In this document: positions 40,001 through 52,100 of the stretch, piece after piece
Layout of the letters: the number at the start of each line of letters is the position of its first letter
Position numbering within the stretch: the stretch's first letter is position 1
Origin: Laguncularia racemosa
Lineage: Eukaryota > Streptophyta > Magnoliopsida > Myrtales > Combretaceae
DNA: 64,000 nucleotides
Assembly (NCBI GenBank): GCA_037954665.1
Contig: JBBMOL010000071.1
Coordinates: 1,793,441-1,857,440, forward strand
Direction: 5' to 3'
The notes under the pieces: model-generated
The model's input: only the letters and a program-made list of their open reading frames with translations
What the model was told of the DNA's origin: nothing
The model's database searches: none
Program-made: the position numbers and the translations under genes

Positions 40001-43000
40001 ATTCGTCTTGTTAACGTACCGATTAGGTATTCGCAGTTGGACTTTGTGGGCATTGAAGATAATTTTTTTTTATATTATTATGAAATTAGTTCCATCAATT
40101 GGGTGTCTTTTCATCTGATGGCACTCGTCAATGACTCATGGTTGGATCTTTTTGACTGTGAAAACAATCATTCGTATGTTTATCGAGAAAGCTTGAATGG
40201 AGAGCTCCTTTTTGGCAAAATGAATGAATGGAGTTCAACCTTCGTCAAGTTTCGTTTATCTCAAGCTATATATCTTTTCTTTTCTTTTTTTAATTGTATA
40301 TATCTGCGTCTCTGTTTAAGTTGTTTGAAGTGCAAACAAGTATAATGACATGCGCTTACTGTATCTTTTATTCACTTTTTGGCAAATGGTATATCGCAAC
40401 AGTACACAGAATAATTAGATCATATGTAGAACCGTTTAACTTAGATTCTGGTTTTTATATTAGAGGGATTGATTTAAATCATTTCTCTCTCTTGTAATCA
40501 TTAAAAAAAAAAGAATATATTTAATTATATATATATATTAAGTGTTATCTTTTTTTAATTATTATAATAAATAAAAATATTCAATAAATCGAATTAAACC
40601 GTGAACTATCCATAAAATATGGTTCTTCGGCAATATGATTTTATTTAATCTCTAAATTATTAAAGCAAGTTAATTCGGTATTCAATTAAAACCAAATTAC
40701 TTAAAAGTGGTTGGATTTGGCTTTCAAATAGTTTAAAGCAATTCATTTTTAAAAAAGACTATAATAAAATTCAGTTTTTGCTTAACCTTAGAACCATACT
40801 TAATTGCATTCCACTTCTCACAAAAGTATGTATTTTGTCTAGCATTTTCTTAACTCTAATTCACTAAATTATCAAATTGAGTTGACTTGGTATTGGCAAC
40901 GGAGGTACGCAGGTTCAAGATAAGTAAGGTATAATACCTTGCTTGCATCTTACCCTATACGATACAAGTTTTTAAAATTTGAAATTGAAATATATCTTAT
41001 AGCACATTAGAGTTACCTTGTACTTTGTAACTCTGTAAAACTTATAAATTTAACTTTTTTTCTTATGAATTTCAAATTTTTATGATATAAAAAAAATAAT
41101 TTATAATTTTTTCATATGCAAAACCTATGGAGCTTATAATAAAACCTATAAAATTGAAAAAGGTAATTTTTCTTCTTTTTATTGTTTTAATTTATATAAT
41201 TTACTATTTGAAAAATATGAAAGAATAAGGAGAAAAATTGAAAAATATAAGATTGGAAAGAAAAATGTAAAAGAACAAGAAAAAAAAAAAAAGAAAGCAT
41301 AAAGAGAAAGAGATAACATTGATTTAGTCGTTTAGATTATTAACTTATGTGCCTATGCTTCTTTATTTTCTTTTCTAACTAAAAAATTTATTGGAAAAAA
41401 AAATAATATTATTTAATAATTTTTTATAAGTCAGGTACTAAATACCTTAAAACCTATACTCTGTATATTCATAGGTAACGTTTGGATTGTAATACTGTAT
41501 AGTATAAAGAGAATTGGATAGTATAAAATATAGAATATAGGATAATATAACTCTTTTATACTACGTTGGTGTGTGCAATATTGGATAAAGATTTTTATGA
41601 TGTTTGTTATTTGAATATAAAAAGTAGTACACTAAATATGATATACTAAGTTTTAGACAAGGATTTTTATGTTTTTTGTTGAGTGAATTTGATTTTTATG
41701 TCATATTTTGGATGGTTTAAAAAATAAGTATTTTGTTCGATATTTTATTATTAATTTTGTTCAATAACCAAGAAAATATATAAATCAAATGAGGGACAAC
41801 ATATTTTTTTTAGTTCAATATCATAATTTTTTTACAACCAAATACTATCTTAGAGTATAGGTTCTATAATTTTGTGTACCTTGACCATCATCATTGTCTG
41901 AAATGAGATCTGTTTTAATGCCCTAGCCCAGAAAATGAAATTGAAAATGGAACACATGGGCTATATTTTGGGGCTTACAAGAACTCAAGTTAAGGTTAAA
42001 TTGGGCCTGACTTCTGGCAAATCCCAGTTTTATGGGCTTAAATGGATAAGATTTTTTGGGCCAAAATTGCTAAGTTTGAATAGCTTATCTTTTCTTTGAC
42101 CGGGGCTGGGTTTATATATATTAGGGGCCCAAATTAGTTATGTGAGAAAATGATGAACTTGGTTGTCAGATCAAGAAACTCTCAGCAGAAAAAGACTGGT
42201 GGTAGCAAGGTAGATGAAGAAGAAGCTATTGAGTAGGAAATCAAGGGTGTGTGTGTGTTTTTGGAAAAAAAAATGCTCTTTTGGGTTTTTAATGTCTAAT
42301 ATAGACAGAACTCTAGTATTATGGTACAATCTTAACTGGTTGCAGTTACTGATGATTTTTAATGGCTATATAGCCACCAGTAAACTTAGGTAAATTCATT
42401 GAGATGGCTTATATATAGAACCGTTGCCATCCATGTAGTGAAATTTAATTTACTAGTATAATTTTTAAGGTGAATTGCAACTGTATTTTCTAATCTTTGA
42501 TATTGGGCATTTAAACCTCTCAATCTTTAGAAAAAGGTAGATTTTGACTTTTTTTTGTCTCTTATTTTTTGCATTCTTCTTTTTTAATTTTAAAACATTT
42601 TATTAAAAATAAAGGGACTAATCACACATTAATTAAACATAAAATAGTGTACTTGTAATTTAATATTTTTTTTTTGAAGACTAAGAAAAAAAAATCGTAG
42701 TAGTAGAAATAACAAAGTACCTATGATTTATTTATTTTGGTGTAATTATAAAGACAAGTCAATGAGTTTTGAGTAGATTGGTGTCCGACGACAAGCTGGA
42801 TCTTCTGTCCATTTCATATAGCCTTTTTACGTTGAATCCACATAGTTTGTTTTCATGTATCATATGCAAAATAGTGAGAACAAGCTAAATCAATAACATT
42901 CGTCATTTCATTTAACTTATTTAAAAAGTATAATATTATATGATATATAAGAATGTGAGATTCATCTTAAAATGCATAATTAATTATTTAATGATAAAAT

Positions 43001-43127
43001 AGACGTAGAACTTTGGCCTCATTAGTTGATTATTAAAGAAAACTCAAGGACTCACTCACTAAATGCATTACTACTTCCTTTTCCTCGAAACTAAACATAA
43101 ACTAGAGAAAAGAGAGAAGCGAAGAAG
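34006..43127. other. Intergenic region upstream of the P450 gene, no gene recognised
   Basis: Mostly AT-rich. Two diverged copies of one dispersed repeat are likely at about 36640-37190 and 41020-41480. Each has a purine-rich block, then TTATTAA.TTATG or TTATTAATTCATGAGTTTGAATTCC, a CTTT-rich block, then TTTTTTATAA..TCA and AAACCTAT. A (TA)n run is at 38670-38693. A locally GC-richer stretch at 36270-36560 has no clear function. No tRNA, rRNA or conserved protein was found. Confidence 0.5.
38670..38693. repeat. (TA)n microsatellite
   Basis: About 24 nt of alternating TA in intergenic DNA. Confidence 0.9.
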
Positions 43128-46100
43128 ATGATCCTAGGGTTTGCTAATGTCATTATTATTCCCATTCTTATCGTTGGAATCTTGGGGTTGGCCATTCGAG
43201 CGTATGACATTTTGGTATTGAAGCCGAGGAGACTTCGAGCACTGCTGAGGAAACAAGGACTTAGTGGTCCGCCTTCCTCGTTTCTTCTTGGAAACATTCG
43301 TGAAATGAGAAAGACCATGAAGAAGAACCACGACAACCGATCCATAAAACCCTCAAATAATGTAACACCAGGGCAACGACAACATATGATCATAACACAC
43401 AATTGTTCATCTACTCTCTTCCCATTCTTTCATCAGTGGAGAAAAGAGTATGGTAATGTGCCCTAATGTCTTTTAATTTTTATCTGTTTTAATTCACACA
43501 CCAAACTTTTTGTCAAAGGAAAAATGAAATAAAGAAAAATCATTCTATTCTTGCCGGTTGATAGCAAATTATATGATGTACTTCTAGTCTTCCAGAGAAT
43601 CATGCATGTCTATTGTGTACGTATGATATCGTAGATCATGGATATTATTTTTGACCGTTTCATTTCTTATACAATTTTCGAAGGCTATAATTATTAAGGA
43701 TTCCGTTAATAAGTGCGTGTTGATCTTGGTAAACAAATGAAACTTTTATACTTCTTGACTCTCTTATGAAATACGTTATTAAGTAAACTTAGTGAGTACC
43801 TCTACTTATTAAAAAATTCAATGTTCGATTATGAGATAGAGCTTGTTAACTTCATATTAAATAATGTGGTTTGCCTTGAGTAATGCATGACTATATATGT
43901 GGGTTATAAGACTAGCAGTTTTGGTTTTTCTCATCAAAATAGCCGATACACTTTGATTTCAGGTTCAGTTTTCATGTTCTCACTTGGCAATATCCAGCTG
44001 CTATATGCATGTGATCCTGATTTTGTGAGGGAGAAGAGCATTTGCACTTCTTTAAACTTGGGAAAACCTTCGTACCAGTACCAGAAATTAGGTCCACTGC
44101 TTGGTCAGGGAATTTTGACATCAAATGGTACGAGTTGGTCGCGCCAAAGAAAGATTATTGCCCCTGAGCTTTTTCCTAACAAAGTGAAGGTCAGTCCCCT
44201 TTATTGAAAAATACTTATCACGTATATTAGATTCATAAAAGACAAGAACTGTTAGGTTGTTTGTGATTTGCTATGTATCAATGGAGACTAGCTGGATATC
44301 TCTATTTTATGGTTAGTTCTTTATGGACTCGATTCATAGATTTTTTTTTTCTTGAAAAGTACTCACATTTCCCTGCAAAATTTTCTATCTGCTTTCTTTA
44401 TATTTGCTATTATGTAGTTTTTCTAATTCTTCAATATAATGATAGTTATGGAGATGACATTTGTCATTGTGTTGGAGGCTATTGTAAGTTACAAATACTG
44501 GTTTTGTCAACATTAAAAACGACAAAGAATATATGAAAAAAGTAATTTCAATTTTGTTTTTGAAAAATTTGCCTCGCGCTTTTATATTGAAACACTTTTT
44601 ATCCCTTAAGAAAAAAAATTGAGATATAAAGTGAATATATATCTTTTATATTATTTCATTTGTACTTAATTTTTTTTTTATTTTTAGAATTGAGTATCTA
44701 TAAACTCTCATATTTTTTTTGGACACATACTTCCACACCATTATATAAACATTTTGTCATTGATAACAATAAAAAGTTAAAAAGTACTAAGTTTAGAAAC
44801 AATTGCATAAAGTCATAAAAAAGAAAGAACTTACATATTTATACTTTTTAGTTTTGAATGTTTTCTCATCTTTAATTTTATTTTTATTTTTATTAAGGGC
44901 AAAATGATTACATTAAGCCTCTAAAAAAAACATGTTTTTAAAGATTTGGGCTCAAATGATCAATTTTACAGATAAATAGATTAAATGCATATGGACCAAA
45001 AAAAAAAAATATTAGATATTTTCTTTGAAAAGAATGAAAATCATATCTAATTAAACATTATCTGGCTAATATTTTTAAGTACACCTCCTGCCATTACTTG
45101 GGGAATGTTACATATCACCAAGCCATGTTCATCAATACTCTAAGAAATGACATCCCAAAAAGTGCTCCAGTGACTAGTACTATTCTACTCCAACCAATTG
45201 AGAAATATGAGAAAAGTGCCACAGGTAGCAGTTATACATGATAGTAGAAGAAAGAAAAGGAACAAAAATTGGAATAGTTAAGGACGAGGGTATCCAAAGC
45301 AAAATTGGGCATGGACAGCTCTATGTTCAAACCTTGTTATCAAATGAATGTAATACTGGTTGTTTCACATGCTTAACAGGCCATTAATGTACATATGCGT
45401 CCGTGACGTAAGGTTGGAAATGGGCTTTCCTAGAATCTTTCCAAACATACATAAACCTTCTCTCAAAATTTTTAGCTATAAATATGTGATTGCACTTTCA
45501 TGCTTAGTTAGTGTTTGGCTTGGATGGCATTTGGTTCACAACATTTGAGTCTAGATATGTTAAAATGAGTTACTCTTTCTCAATATTTCACGACACAAAA
45601 ATTAGAGTATAATATAAAATATCTAACATAAATCAAAAATAAAAAACAACTTATAATACAAACTTATCTTCTCCTAATCAAAACCCCAATGCACAACAAC
45701 CACTGCTCTAATCATCACAACACCCACTATCACCATCTTATTAACATCACTGTTGCCACCACCTCATTACAATCACCTCCATGGATACCACCATTGCCCA
45801 CCATACCACCATTGACTCAACACCACCTTGCTAACGTCAGCATTACTAGTTGGTCACCTCCATCATCACCTCACTTTTACGATCATCACCACCTCTATTA
45901 TCAACACTATTGTCATATAAAAGTTACCATTATTGTTACTTTAGCCCCCATTACTACTTTAAAATTATCAGTTATCATTGCCATCATCATCTTAATACCA
46001 CTGCCACTGCTACTATCATTACTACCACCATTACCATCACTATTATCATACAATAGCAACCACGATTGTGTCGTCATGATTGCTATGGCCACCATAATAC

Positions 46101-49100
46101 CACCTTATAATCATTATGGTGACACTTCAATTGTATCACTACAATACCATTACTCTTTGACGCAGCGCGGAAAGCGTAACGAAACGAATCCGAGATTGGA
46201 TTGGTTTCACACAACAAAGAAACGATCTTTAATGTAAATTTGGTTGCGCACAACCCGGAAATTAGAGAAAACTCTCTCTCAAAGTGTATTCCAATATGAT
46301 AATAAAACGTACCCTAATCTATCTGACAAAAGAGTATTTATATGTCCCCGTAAAATATCTAAAATGGGAAAATCTAAGCGTACACGTGGAAAGAAATAAT
46401 AAAATACACGCATAGTATACGGCTTGATACACGGCCGTGCCTCTAAGCCGTGTCATAGTACACGGTCTCATACACGGCCGTGCCTTTAGGCCGTGTATGT
46501 CTCTGGGCATGCGACGAGCATAATACACAATCGAGTACACGACCGTTCCTTTAGGCCGTGTGGGCTTCTGTGTATATGACGAGCATAGTACACGGTTTCA
46601 TACACGGCCGTGCCTTTAAGCCGTGTATGACTTTGTGAGAATCCTATTGGAGCACACGGTTATGTCGCTGGGCGTGCCTGTGCCCGTGTGATACACGGCT
46701 CGGGTAAAATGATACACGGCCGTGCCCTTGGGCTGTGTAAGCTGCTGTGCCCTCCACGATGTCCGCATCATTCTCTCCCACCAAGGTAGAACTCGGCCCC
46801 GAGTTCGCTTCTGGATAAAGGGGTGCGTCATCCGTGTAAAATGGAGATAAATCCGCCACGTTGAAGGTCCGGGAGATTTTCATGCTTTCTAGAAGGCCAA
46901 CCACATAGGCGTTGTCATTGATTTTGGCCACTATTTTGTAGGGCCCATACTTCTTCGGCTGCCACTCGCTATATGTACCCACGGGGAAACGTTCTTTCCT
47001 TAAGAACACCATCACTAGGTCTTCCACGTCGAATAACTTCTTCTTCCTATGTCTGTCGGCGGCTTTCTTATATCGCTCATTCACTTTCTCAATTTGTTAT
47101 TTGATTTTCGATGCCACTGTGTGGTACTGTTCCGCCAAGTGCTTTGTTGCTATGTTGGTCTCCTCACCTTTGAGTAAGGAAACTAAGTCCAGAGTGTAAG
47201 AAGGTGCCTTGGTATAGGCCACTGAAAAAGGTGATCTTCCAGTAGTTCTATGGATGGAACGGTTGTACCTTTCCATGTATCTAGAAAATAGGTTCAACCT
47301 CTTCTTATTGGCAGCTTTAGAATTGATATCCAAATACTTCCCAGTCACTGATCTACCACCCAATGGAGAATAACAAAGGAGGCCTATGTTGCGAATTTTC
47401 GGGTGGCATACTTCAACTAGATCCACTTCAAATCGGGTTCTAACAGGCAAACTATAGCTATTCTGTATGCTAACAATCTTTGGAACCCTTTCAATTTTAG
47501 AAGCTTGAACAAATTCCATTACTCCGTATGAAGCCTCATTTGAAACACCAATGTAGCGATCCTTTCCTTCGTTGATAACATCTTGTAGGGCCTGTAGCTG
47601 CTCAACAAAAAGCACATTCATCCACCACTTTGAGAAATCATATGAGTACTCACCAAACAGTGGAACATAGCGATCTGGCCAATGAATTTGCAGCAAATCA
47701 ATGTCGTTAGTGCCAAGTCTCTTAAGGCTTTTTTTCTACACTCTCTTTGATGTTAGCAGCATCAACCCGTAAAGCCTTTGCATTTTCACGAATATAGCTT
47801 GACCTTTCTGAATAACCACAAACTTTTGTTACCACAATGGCCTTGTCATGTGGCTGAGACTTTAACCGGCTACCCATATAACGATATGTTTTTCCTTGAG
47901 TTTCTTTCTTCGTTGGAATTGGATAAGCCTCAGTGGTGTCCAAAGTATTTGTGCCACTCTCAAATGCATAACTGAGATTGTCATGAGCTTCTTTCTTTGT
48001 ATTTTGTCCTCCATAAGTCATCTCTAGCGCTTCCTCTGGTTTGAAGTATAAGTTTTTGGGTAAAACATTAAACTCTACATCCTTAATCTCCTTCGTTGGT
48101 GCAATGATTATGCTCAGAGTATCTCCAGCCTTCGACTCTTCGGTCACCGTCATCTCCGGCTCGTCATTCAACAAAGGCGAGTCCACAATAGCTTCTTCAC
48201 CAACACAATTTTCAGAGGCTTCCACTGCTTTTCCACTGCCCCTACCATTATCAATCAAGGTATTATGATCGTTAAGGGTCGAGTTTTCCTCTTATTTGAC
48301 CACCTCCTCCTTAAGCACTTCCAGAATTAAATTTACAAGCTTAGGTGTTTGTGGAATTTTCTGAGGAAGGATTCGCTCGTAAGCAAGGGGAAAGAACTTT
48401 TGTTCTAGCAAGTATTGCATCTTAAACCAAGTCCTCACTGGATCTTTACCCTCAAGGTGTCTTAATCCCTGAAGTCGTTCCCACCAATACAACGCATCAC
48501 CCCACAAACGACTCTCCACTAACTCTATCTTCATTCCCTCAGGAATCCTCATACGATCAAAGAATCTTTCAATATCTTCAACCCAAACCCAAAACTCCTT
48601 CAAACTCCCAGTACCATCAAACTCGGATACAACATAATTAAATTGAGAAAAGATTTCATCTTTATACCTGTAATTACATCTGTTGTATCGTCTTATGTTA
48701 CCATGGCCTCTTCTCCTAGGCAGATTATTAAAAATCTCGTCTTCATCATCCGTATCATAAGTAACAGAACTGCTCCTTGGATCGCCTTCCGATCGTCTCC
48801 AATAGATCTGCCTGCTACTGTTGGTATTGGATCGATAGATCAGAGCCTCACGACGCTGTTCCTCTCGCCAGATTTTCTGATCCATGGTCTCCTCTACCGC
48901 CCTTCGTATTGGTTGCCCGTAACGTAGGACTTCCGTACCTCGAACACCGTCAAGAATACGACCGCCGTCAACACCGTCGTTAGCCGACATCTCCGCAGGA
49001 AATTACCTTGCTCTGATACCAACTGACGCAGCGCGGAAAGCGTAACGAAAAGAATCCAAGATTGGATTGGTTTCACACAACAAAGAAACGATCTTTGATG

Positions 49101-52100
49101 TAAATTTGGTTGCGCACAACCCAGAAATTAGAGAAAACTCTCTCTCAAAGTATATTCCAATATGATAATAAAACGTACCATAATCTATCTGACAAAAGAG
49201 TATTTATATGTCCCCGTAAAATATCTAAAAGGGGAAAATCTAAGCGTACACGTGGAAAGAAATAATAAAATACACGCATAGTACACGGCTTGATACACGG
49301 CTGTGCCTCTAAGCCGTGTCATAGTACACGGTCTCATACACAGCCGTGCCTTTAGGCCGTGTATGTCTCTGGGCATGCGACGAGCATAATACACGATCGA
49401 GTACACGACCGTTCCTTTAGGCCGTGTGGGCTTCTGTGTATATGACGAGCATAGTACACGGTTTCATACACGGCCGTGCCTTTAGGCCGTGTATGACTCT
49501 GTGAGAATTCTACTGGAGCACACGGTCGTGTCGCTGGGCGTGCCTGTGCCCGTGTGATACACGGCCCGGGTAAAATGATACACGGCCGTGCCCTTGGGCC
49601 GTGTAAGCTGCTGTGCCCTCCACGATGTCCGCATCACTCTTACACTACAAAACCAAGGGGTGGTATATATTGAGTTTAATCGTATCGTTAGGCATAACGA
49701 TGGGCTAGCATCAAGCTGACTTGGTTAGATAAAGCTTGGAGTCGAAATCACTACTTCTTAAGTGTTTTCTTTTTTTTTTTTTTAGTTCATGCAAAACGAA
49801 CTAGAGTTGGTTCGGGATCTGGAACAAGCAATTGACACAACTAACTTTTTTTACAAGCCCTCCGTCTTTAGATGAACGACTTAGTGACAAATCAATGCAT
49901 AAGCTATAATTTTCCCAACGCATCCATCTTCCTATAAAGAGTTGATTTTGATACTATTTCTAATACTATAACCTAATCAATACATAAGTCGAGATAACCA
50001 TCTTTTCAAATACTTAATCCGAAAGTTTTTGACTAGTCTTGATTAGAGATTCAATAACTAGATCTATAAGCTATTATTACTCTATCTCATGGTCCATGCG
50101 GGATACTTTTTACTTCAGGTTTTACTATTGTCAAAATCGTAATGTCAAGCATAACATTTATGTATAATAACCAACAGAAAACGTATATATTCGAGTGTTA
50201 CATTCAGCATACTAACATGATGCAAGAGTTTGTATAGTGCCATCCTCCTCATTTTAAACTGTATTAAGCTTTGTTATCCTGTGGCTGAACCGAAGACATG
50301 CCGCTGCCTTGAACAATTGCCCCTGCGGAAAATCATAGTACGATCGGGTCTTGTTTTCTTTTCTTATTTGGCATTATCTTCCATAACACACTGCTATTGT
50401 TTTTTACGAAAACACATGCACGGACACTACAGGACGCCATAGTAGGCATGTAATATATGCACTGGTTGACAGAAAGTCCAATTTGTTGCGACTAGAAGTT
50501 TCTCAGAGTGTTGATTTTTTTTTTTTTAAATGAATTAGAGTGTTGATTGACGTAAACAAACATTGAAAATGACATAAGCTAAAATAAGCGGAAAAAAATT
50601 GATTAATTACTAGTATATATCTTGTTAAAAAGCTTCTTCCAGATTAAAATTAGGGTACATTGCAAAAATACATTCCCTATATTTGCTACACACATGACAA
50701 ATTCTTTATGTTTGAAATTAAGTATTTAGACACTATAAAAAGTACAGTTAGATTTTAAATAACCATTTTGTTCTTAATAAAACTTAAAAATGAAAAATAA
50801 CACTAAATGTAACAAAATATTTATTAAAAAAAAAGTAAGAAAAAACAATTAGAAATCCTCTCTCTCTCTTTTTATGTATTTATCATTTTATTGAAGGAGA
50901 AAATTAGTACAATAGCTTCTGATAGCACTTTTTTTAAATTTGAGGCTGAAAAGTCTAATTTTTATTTTAAAGATTTAAAACTAAATATATATAAAACAAA
51001 TATAAGTGAGTATATTTACGATTTACCCTTAAAACTAGATATACCACTTGTGCAATGAAGTTTTATTCACTTGTGTAAATTTTGCATGCCTTGTATAGGG
51101 AATGATAAAGTTAATTGTGGAATCCTCAAATAAGCTAGTGAACACATGGAACGAGAAAATCGACAAGGATGGAAGTGACGGTGTTGATCTTAGGATTGAT
51201 GAATACATGAGAGGCTTCTCGGGTGATGTAATATCCAGAGCATGTTTTGGAAGCAACTATTCAAAGGGGGAGGAGATATTTGTGAAGCTCAGATCTCTTC
51301 AAGAAGCACTCGCCAATAAATTTTTGTCTTCTGGATTTTCAGGGAGGTACGATAAAACCTCACATGTTATCTCAAAATTTACTTTATCTCATGGGTCAGA
51401 CCTAACCTAATTGAATAAAATCGATAAGAAGATGTTTTATCAAATACCCTTATGGTGAAATATATTCAACAATCTTCACCATTTATGACTGATTCGAAAT
51501 TCATTACAAGTGCATACAAGTAATATTAGATTAATTATATAGAAAATGTTAATGGATGGTTCAGAGTATTTGTTAAGATGCCACATAAAGAATAATCAAT
51601 ATTAGAAAGTATGTACCGAATATTTTTAGATTTTTAACAAAGTTTAAGACATTCGTGAGTGAAATCCTAATTACACGATGAGAATTTCTTAAATAAATAA
51701 AAGGATGGCAATGTACTCAAAAACTACAAATTGGTAGGTACCTTCCAACAAAGAGCAATATAAAGCTATGGCGATTGGAGAAAGAAGTAAGGTCATTAAT
51801 ATTGAAAGTTGTAAAGGAAAGAAAAGAAGCAACCCTAGAGAAGGATCTTCTCCAGATGATTCTGGAAAGTGATGAAAACAGTAGTTTAGATCGTGCGGCG
51901 GCAGACAATTTTATAGTCGACAATTGCAAGAACATATACTTGGCTGGTTACGAAACAACGGCTGTTTCAGCAACGTGGACTTTGATGTTGTTGGCTTTAA
52001 ATCCACATTGGCAAGCCAAAGTTCGAGAGGAAGTACATGAAGTATGTGGAGGCCAACCTCCAAATGCTGACATGATTCGCCGGATGAAAGTGGTTAGTCA

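Larger units (their letters stand above)
46158..49636 (-). mobile_element. Non-autonomous Ty3/gypsy-type LTR retrotransposon carrying a captured aldo-keto reductase fragment
   Basis: Complete 3479-bp element, sense on the minus strand. LTRs are 46158-46770 (3' LTR) and 49024-49636 (5' LTR), each 613 bp and bounded by TG...CA, flanked by CTCTT duplications. A primer site complementary to initiator tRNA-Met is at 49010-49021 and a purine tract at 46771-46783. Coding order in element sense: gag, an acidic spacer, about 770 bp of aldo-keto reductase, the C-terminal end of integrase. Protease, reverse transcriptase and RNase H are absent, so movement would need helper proteins. By eye the LTRs differ at about 19 positions (roughly 3%), mostly C/T or G/A changes. 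It lies in antisense inside intron 2 of the P450. Confidence 0.93.

Noticed and set aside
45689..46237. 182-codon open frame rich in His, Pro, Thr and Ile on the plus strand
   Set aside because: It is the translation of a low-complexity triplet tract and runs into the LTR of the retrotransposon.
46319..46540. 73-codon frame on the minus strand, repeated almost identically at 49185-49406
   Set aside because: Both copies are the same part of the two LTRs. It is non-coding repeat DNA rather than a duplicated gene.
47097..48258. A host aldo-keto reductase gene nested in the P450 intron
   Set aside because: The AKR sequence lacks both ends, is frameshifted and lies between LTRs, gag and integrase in the element's sense. 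It is captured cargo, not a resident gene.
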